Source of the DNA: CAYSRM01 sp964543205
Lineage (GTDB): Bacteria; Verrucomicrobiota; Kiritimatiellia; UBA8416; CAYSRM01
NCBI GenBank assembly: GCA_964543205.1
Contig: CAZIXB010000021.1
Location: 1-18,440, forward strand
DNA length: 18,440 bases
Reading direction: 5' to 3'
Shown here: one piece after another, positions 14,429 through 18,440 of the stretch
Numbering within the stretch: position 1 is the stretch's first letter
Layout of the letters: every line of letters starts with the position of its first letter
Position numbers and translations under genes: made by a program
Notes under the pieces: model-generated
Database searches by the model: none
What the model saw: the letters and a program-made list of their open reading frames with translations, nothing else
Told to the model about the DNA's origin: nothing

Positions 14429-15389
14429 CCGTCTGTGCAACTTCAGTCCAGACAGGAAAACCTGACCGTTTCACCAGCTCCCCGGCTACCGACGCGGCAT
14501 GTTGCTGGTTATCGGCAAGCCCGAAAACAGTAGCTCCGCTCCCGGACAACAATACGTCAATAGCTCCGGCAGCTCTTAAATTCTCCGCCAGAATTTCAAT
14601 AAGCGGGTATTTCCTGAAAACAACCTCCTGCAAATCATTGCGCAAAAGACCGGCTACTCCACTCGCTTCACCTTGAACCAAAGGCAAAACGAGCATATTA
14701 ACTTCACCGCGCCCGGTGGTCAAGCCCCCGTTATAACGCGAATATATATCGCCGGTAGAAACCGAAAAATCCGGATTCGCCAGAACCAGGTGCATCTTTC
14801 CTGCCCCGGACAGGTCAACATCAGGATATCTGACCCTCTCGCCCGCGCCCTCTACCAGCGTCATCCCGCCATGCACCAACGCGGGCACATCACATCCAAG
14901 TTCAGCGCCCATCTCCATAAGCTGCCTTTTTTCAATATCCAAAGCCCATAACGCGTTCAGTCCGGTCAATACGGCCGCAGCATCAGAACTGCCGCCGCCC
15001 AGTCCACCGCCAACCGGGATCCTCTTTTTCAGGCAAATATCTACGCCCGCGGCGCATCCTGACCTTTCCTGCAGAAGAGAGGCAGCCCTGACCGCCAGGT
15101 TATCCCTGTGGTCGATTTTTTCAAGCTTACGACAGCCCGGCACGTTTTCAACACGCATATCCAGCTTAATCTGACCGTCATCACGCAATTCAAACTCCAG
15201 AATATCCCAAAGCGAAACAGGACATACAAGACTTTCAATGTCGTGATAGCCGTCCGGCCGCAGGCCGAGAACTTTCAGAAAAAAATTGACCTTGGCTGGA
15301 GCATTGACTGTTACAACAGCTTTGCGTGTATTACCCCCGCTCAGATCCTCAGCGCCGCGCACGGCATTCTTTTTCCGGTGAATCGACAT
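14379..15389 (-). CDS. ispE: 4-diphosphocytidyl-2-C-methyl-D-erythritol kinase
   Basis: GHMP kinase of the MEP isoprenoid pathway. The 336-aa frame shows NAPAKVNFFLKVLGLRPDGYHDIES (29-53), the ATP loop PVGGGLGGGSSDAAA (125-139) and the C-terminal LLSGSGATVFG. Family members usually start at the APAKIN segment, so the first 24 or so residues here are an extension. No better start codon lies between. The ATG at 15389 has no visible Shine-Dalgarno, and a consensus -35 (TTGACA, 15421-15426) lies so close that the mRNA might be leaderless. The last 17 codons including the stop lie within or at the tRNA-Gln gene: the peptide after TEVAQTV is specified by tRNA sequence, and the TAG stop lies in the T-arm region. 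Confidence 0.94.
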   Translation of the reverse strand: MSIHRKKNAVRGAEDLSGGNTRKAVVTVNAPAKVNFFLKVLGLRPDGYHDIESLVCPVSLWDILEFELRDDGQIKLDMRVENVPGCRKLEKIDHRDNLAVRAASLLQERSGCAAGVDICLKKRIPVGGGLGGGSSDAAAVLTGLNALWALDIEKRQLMEMGAELGCDVPALVHGGMTLVEGAGERVRYPDVDLSGAGKMHLVLANPDFSVSTGDIYSRYNGGLTTGRGEVNMLVLPLVQGEASGVAGLLRNDLQEVVFRKYPLIEILAENLRAAGAIDVLLSGSGATVFGLADNQQHAASVAGELVKRSGFPVWTEVAQTVPDGVMVAHGPLEARV

Positions 15390-15397
15390 GACGTGCG

Positions 15398-15426
15398 AAG
15401 TACCATAACGGATGTCCCGATGTCAA
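15398..15426 (-). promoter_or_regulatory. Possible ispE promoter with consensus -35
   Basis: TTGACA at 15421-15426 (minus strand) is followed after 17 bp by GTACTT (15398-15403), a weak -10. A start near 15391 would place the 5' end of the RNA at or next to the ispE ATG. It lies just downstream of tRNA-Gly. Confidence 0.3.
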
Positions 15427-15446
15427 GATAGAGAAAAGACTTTCTT

Positions 15447-15520
15447 TGGAGCGGGTGGCGGGAATCGAACCCGCGTTACCAGCTTGGAAGGCTGGAGCTT
15501 TACCACTAAGCAACACCCGC
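15447..15520 (-). tRNA. tRNA-Gly (anticodon UCC), CCA encoded
   Basis: Cloverleaf: acceptor GCGGGTG/CACCCGC, D arm GCTT..AAGC, anticodon stem CCAGC/GCTGG with loop CTTCCAA (UCC at 34-36), T arm GCGGG-TTCGATT-CCCGC, discriminator U, and encoded CCA at 15447-15449. All stems pair fully. It lies between tsaD and ispE, with its own promoter about 20 bp upstream. Confidence 0.97.
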
Positions 15521-15541
15521 ACTCACCGCAAATCGGCGCAT

Positions 15542-15570
15542 ATAATGTCCCTATTACCCGCAAAAGTCAA
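15542..15570 (-). promoter_or_regulatory. Promoter of tRNA-Gly
   Basis: On the minus strand TTGACT (15565-15570), a 17-bp spacer and CATTAT (15542-15547) form a sigma70-type promoter with 5/6 and 4/6 matches. The -10 ends 21 bp before the mature 5' end of tRNA-Gly (15520). It lies in the 164-bp spacer after tsaD, so the tRNA and downstream ispE, tRNA-Gln and prs can be transcribed independently of ctpA-tsaD. Confidence 0.55.
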
Positions 15571-15684
15571 GTTGCCGTGAAAAAAATCTTTACTCCATGT
15601 TGCCGAAATCGCACGAACCGCATTCCTTGCTTTAATAAAACTTTTGTCGATCCCGCTCTCAGGTCAGACACAGATCAACCTCTG

Positions 15685-16722
15685 TCAGCCGGAAAATGAA
15701 CGGCCAGGCTCAGCATCAAGAACCCCGCCGTCAACTTCAACAACGCCCGGGTCCATCCAGCAGGCGCCAGCAATCATGGCGGCATTGTCAGTGCAATATT
15801 CCGATGCGGGCAACAATAACTTAACATGCCTGCGCTTGCAAAGTTCCCCCAAAGATTCCCTCAACCGGCTGTTCAGAGAAACCCCGCCGGCAACCACAAG
15901 AGTATTCACCCCTAAAACAGCCTTTTCACATCTTTGAACAATCGCATCAATGATAGCTTCCTGATAGCTGGCTGCAACAGACGCAATCTTCCGTGGAATA
16001 ACTTCACTTGAACAGTCCTTAAGATAGTACAACAAAGAAGTCTTTAACCCGCTGAAACTGAAACATAATTCAGGATCCAGACCGCCGCAGAAATCGGCCT
16101 TTTGTTGCCTCCCCCGAGGAAAATTTACCATCCCTGGGTCTCCATCCCTCGAAATACGATCAATAGCCGGTCCTCCGGGATAACCCAGCCCCAGAAGCTT
16201 GGCTCCCTTGTCAAAGGCTTCGCCGGCAGCATCGTCTATTGTCTCGCCTAAAACCCTGTATTCACAGGGACTGCAAAACTTGATAAGCGAGGTGTGACCG
16301 CCGGAAACAACCAGAGCAATAAACGGGCCCACATCCGAAATGCCGGGCGTATCCTCGCCCAGAAACGCCGAGTAAACATGCGCCCTTATATGATTAATGC
16401 CGCACAGCGGCCGCCGAAGACTCATGCTGAGGCCTTTTGCATAGGCGATTCCTACCAGCAGAGAGCTTGCAAGCCCTGGGCCGGAAGTAACAGCAATGCG
16501 GTCAATGTCACCCCAGCCACACCCCGATTCTTTTATGGCCCTGTCAACTACGTCCGGCAGGCATTCCACATGGCTGCGCGAAGCAATCTCCGGCACAACC
16601 CCGCCATAAGGTTCATGAAGTTTAACCTGGCTGAGCACCTCGCTGGAAAAAACCCGCATGCCATTTTCAACAACCGCAGCAGCCGTCTCGTCACATGATG
16701 TTTCAATTCCAAGTATTATCAT
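15685..16722 (-). CDS. tsaD: tRNA N6-adenosine threonylcarbamoyltransferase
   Basis: Kae1/TsaD family enzyme that, with TsaB and TsaE, transfers threonylcarbamoyl to A37 of ANN-decoding tRNAs. The 345-aa length is normal. Motifs: GIETSCDETAAAVV (5-18), YGGVVPEIASRSH, VTSGPGLASSLLVG, the metal-binding HIRAH (H111, H115), ALVVSGGHTSL, LGLGYPGGPAIDR, FSFSGLKTS, and CTDNAAMIA with the third metal ligand Asp. The central residues of the HxxxH motif are Ile-Arg-Ala instead of the common Met/Leu-Glu-Gly, but the ligands are kept. The ATG overlaps the ctpA stop (ATGA), with AAGGGCGG directly before it, so expression is coupled to ctpA. Confidence 0.97.
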   Translation of the reverse strand: MIILGIETSCDETAAAVVENGMRVFSSEVLSQVKLHEPYGGVVPEIASRSHVECLPDVVDRAIKESGCGWGDIDRIAVTSGPGLASSLLVGIAYAKGLSMSLRRPLCGINHIRAHVYSAFLGEDTPGISDVGPFIALVVSGGHTSLIKFCSPCEYRVLGETIDDAAGEAFDKGAKLLGLGYPGGPAIDRISRDGDPGMVNFPRGRQQKADFCGGLDPELCFSFSGLKTSLLYYLKDCSSEVIPRKIASVAASYQEAIIDAIVQRCEKAVLGVNTLVVAGGVSLNSRLRESLGELCKRRHVKLLLPASEYCTDNAAMIAGACWMDPGVVEVDGGVLDAEPGRSFSG

Positions 16723-18035
16723 CCGCCCTTAGTCCTGAATACTATGACGGCCTGCAGAATGTCCGCAGCCCTTTCAAGTTGTGCATCCGTCACATCCCGG
16801 TTTATATCCCCGTCCTCGACATCCGTTTGGCGGGTTTCAACCTTGGCCCTGTTGAGCTGAATCCGGCGCCATTGCTCGGCAGACACATACACCCGCACAT
16901 CAGGTTCAAGACCATTTTCATGTATCTTCCGCCCATCAGGCGTAAAATAGTAAGCTGTTGTAAGACGTATCGCCGTGTTTTCTTCGCTGCGTAGCGGCAC
17001 AACACTCTGTACAGATCCCTTTCCGAAGCTTGTGTCGCCAACCAGGATAGCCTTTTTGTGCGAATGAAGGGCTCCGGCAACAATTTCCGAAGCGCTTGCA
17101 GTGCCACCGTTAATCAATACCGCAATCGGAAGATCCCCAAACTCATAGCTTCCTCCCGCTCTAAGCTGTTTCGGTTCATGCACACCCGGCCGACCTTTCG
17201 TGGTCACAATAAGAGAACCTCGTTTAAGAAATTTCTGTGCCACCTGCTGTGCAGCCGTCAAAAGTCCCCCCGGATTGCTGCGCAAATCAACAATCAATGC
17301 TTCCATATTGTTTGTTTTAAGATTTTCCAGGGCCGACTCCAGGTGGTCAGCCGTTGTCTCGGCAAAATTGGTAATCCGCACGTATCCTATGTTGTCACGA
17401 ATCATTCGCTGCCCTTTAACCGACGGAACTTCTATATCATCCCTTATTATGGTTACATCCCTGGCATCTTTCTCATCCTGGCTCCTGATTCTCAGCGATA
17501 CCGGTTCCCCTTTGCTGCCCCGCATCATCTTTACAGCTTCTTCAAGAGAAGGATCAGTCATCTCTTTACCATCAATCTCGAGTATCTGATCGCCGGATTG
17601 AAGGCCGGCCCTGAAACCGGGAGTGTCCTCAATAGGAGCAATAACCGTCAAAAAACCGTTGCGAATGCCTACATGGATGCCAATTCCACCATACTGCCCC
17701 CTTGTCTCCATGCGTATGTCATCAAATGCCTCCTTCTTCAGAAAACCGCTGTATCTATCCATTGATTTGAGCATGCCGTCGAGAGCGCCCGCAACAATCT
17801 CATCATACCCGACTTCGTCCACATGATGCTCCCTTATGTGTATCATGACTTCCGCAAGCTGCTTCATTTTGCGGTATGCAATATCATTTTCATCAACGAT
17901 ACCGTCCCCCGCGATCGCCTGCGATTCTGAGGCAGAACAGAATGTCAGACCCACAAAAATCAAAAGGACAAAGCACAACAAAGGCTTTACAAAGTTGCAA
18001 CCAGGCAAAAAATCATTCCTGACATCAATCCGCAT
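16719..18035 (-). CDS. ctpA: Carboxy-terminal processing protease, S41 family
   Basis: Envelope serine protease of the CtpA/Prc family that cleaves C-termini of periplasmic or membrane-associated substrates. The 438-aa precursor has a signal peptide (residues about 1-40; hydrophobic core LLCFVLLIFVGL). An N-terminal helical part follows, then a PDZ domain (about 113-185; GGIGIHVGIRNGFLTV, GLQSGDQILEIDGK) and the S41 core. That core has VDLRSNPGG (249-257) and a Ser-Lys dyad in GGTASASE (S315) and SFGKGSVQ (K339). The ATG at 18035 is chosen because it starts the signal peptide and has AGGAAGG about 12 nt upstream. In-frame GTG/ATG codons at 18110/18104 would add about 25 residues before it. 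It overlaps tsaD by 4 bp. Confidence 0.93.
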   Translation of the reverse strand: MRIDVRNDFLPGCNFVKPLLCFVLLIFVGLTFCSASESQAIAGDGIVDENDIAYRKMKQLAEVMIHIREHHVDEVGYDEIVAGALDGMLKSMDRYSGFLKKEAFDDIRMETRGQYGGIGIHVGIRNGFLTVIAPIEDTPGFRAGLQSGDQILEIDGKEMTDPSLEEAVKMMRGSKGEPVSLRIRSQDEKDARDVTIIRDDIEVPSVKGQRMIRDNIGYVRITNFAETTADHLESALENLKTNNMEALIVDLRSNPGGLLTAAQQVAQKFLKRGSLIVTTKGRPGVHEPKQLRAGGSYEFGDLPIAVLINGGTASASEIVAGALHSHKKAILVGDTSFGKGSVQSVVPLRSEENTAIRLTTAYYFTPDGRKIHENGLEPDVRVYVSAEQWRRIQLNRAKVETRQTDVEDGDINRDVTDAQLERAADILQAVIVFRTKGG

Positions 18036-18307
18036 AATCAATCCATTCCTTCCTAAAGAATTCCAGAGCTTTCCATTACTATTTAATCCTACAACTTTCA
18101 TCATCCCCACAGCAATTCTAAATAGACCTCCGGCGCGTCATTGGCCGCGCCCGCCAAGCGCCCATCTCGCCTGAGTCTTGCCAAACGCCACTGTTGTCCC
18201 TATAATTCCTTGCAATGAAATCCGCAATGATATCAAACAAAAGGGAGCGCCTGGCTTTTTTCGCCGGAGGCGCGCCGGTTTTGCGGCAAACTCGGCGCGT
18301 GAATAGA
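18036..18307. other. Spacer upstream of ctpA with GC hairpins
   Basis: I recognise no gene here. The region has a strong hairpin at 18271-18299 (CGCGCCG paired with CGGCGCG, extended by GTTT/AAAC) and TTGGC/GCCAA at about 18141-18157. An inverted 8-mer, TTGTCCCT (18194-18201) and AGGGACAA (18334-18341), brackets about 150 bp. A weak minus-strand promoter candidate for ctpA, TTGCTG-18-TAGGAT, lies at about 18085-18114. The patchy structure suggests a degenerate repeat or relic element. Confidence 0.4.
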
Positions 18308-18439
18308 TCAGGCTAACTGATTCTGGACAAAACAGGGACAATAACCATCAGCTTTTGGAAATGCATTATCAAAATCTTCATTCACAACCGACTTATCCGT
18401 CTTTTTCTCTTTAATGCAGCCATCCTCGTCGGACTCTTT
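18308..18439 (-). CDS. Possible C-terminal end of an upstream gene, cut by window edge
   Basis: One minus-strand frame stays open from the window edge for 43 codons to a TGA at 18308-18310. The translation is hydrophilic and charged (KESDEDGCIKEKKTDKS, then VVNEDFDNAFPKADGY) and ends CPCFVQNQLA. I recognise no family. Its last residues are encoded by sequence carrying the TTGTCCCT repeat motif, so the natural end of the gene may have been altered. The frame is short and could be chance. Confidence 0.3.
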   Translation of the reverse strand, partial: KESDEDGCIKEKKTDKSVVNEDFDNAFPKADGYCPCFVQNQLA

Positions 18440-18440
18440 T

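Noticed and set aside
18138..18341. Minus-strand open frame of 67 codons upstream of ctpA
   Set aside because: It starts at a TTG inside the TTGTCCCT motif and crosses GC hairpins, with no ribosome site and a basic, low-information translation; better read as repeat-like spacer.

Overview
The window comes from a Gram-negative (diderm) bacterium. It encodes outer-membrane machinery (BamA, an OmpH/Skp-type protein, the lipid A enzyme LpxD) alongside core bacterial replication and translation genes. Base composition is balanced, and gene order mixes arrangements familiar from many phyla. The compact AlaRS and the operon mosaic suggest a PVC-like or other environmental lineage (Kiritimatiellota/Verrucomicrobiota/Omnitrophota are candidates). 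That placement is inference and is not settled by the sequence.

All recognisable genes lie on the minus strand, so the transcribed order runs from high to low coordinates. A possible gene tail and an AT/GC-patchy spacer (18.04-18.44 kb) are followed by a ctpA-type S41 protease, which overlaps tsaD by ATGA. Then come tRNA-Gly(UCC) with its own promoter, ispE, tRNA-Gln(UUG), prs and ctc/rplY. A strong extended -10 promoter precedes pth, rpsF, ssb, rpsR, rplI and dnaB, which form a translation/replication cluster packed with overlaps or short spacers. dnaB overlaps bamA by ATGA. A 392-bp spacer carrying a palindromic mobile-type element separates bamA from ompH, lpxD and galE. The series ends with pncC (cinA C-terminal domain), recA and alaS.

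The parts fit known modules: pncC-recA-alaS (as in enterobacteria, but with no recX between), rpsF-ssb-rpsR-rplI-dnaB, ispE-tRNA-Gln-prs-ctc-pth, and bamA-ompH-lpxD. They are joined into one almost gap-free co-directional run.

Most content is housekeeping, and I see no defence locus, CRISPR array, prophage or biosynthetic cluster. The main unusual points are: (i) a 178-bp nested palindromic, TA-flanked, MITE-like element between bamA and ompH, with the end of a second copy 12 bp after alaS; (ii) a 596-aa AlaRS lacking both the editing-region beta-barrel insert and the C-Ala domain; (iii) ispE running 50 bp into the tRNA-Gln gene, with its stop codon inside the tRNA; (iv) an ATGA overlap joining dnaB to bamA; and (v) smaller oddities in Pth, OmpH and BamA.
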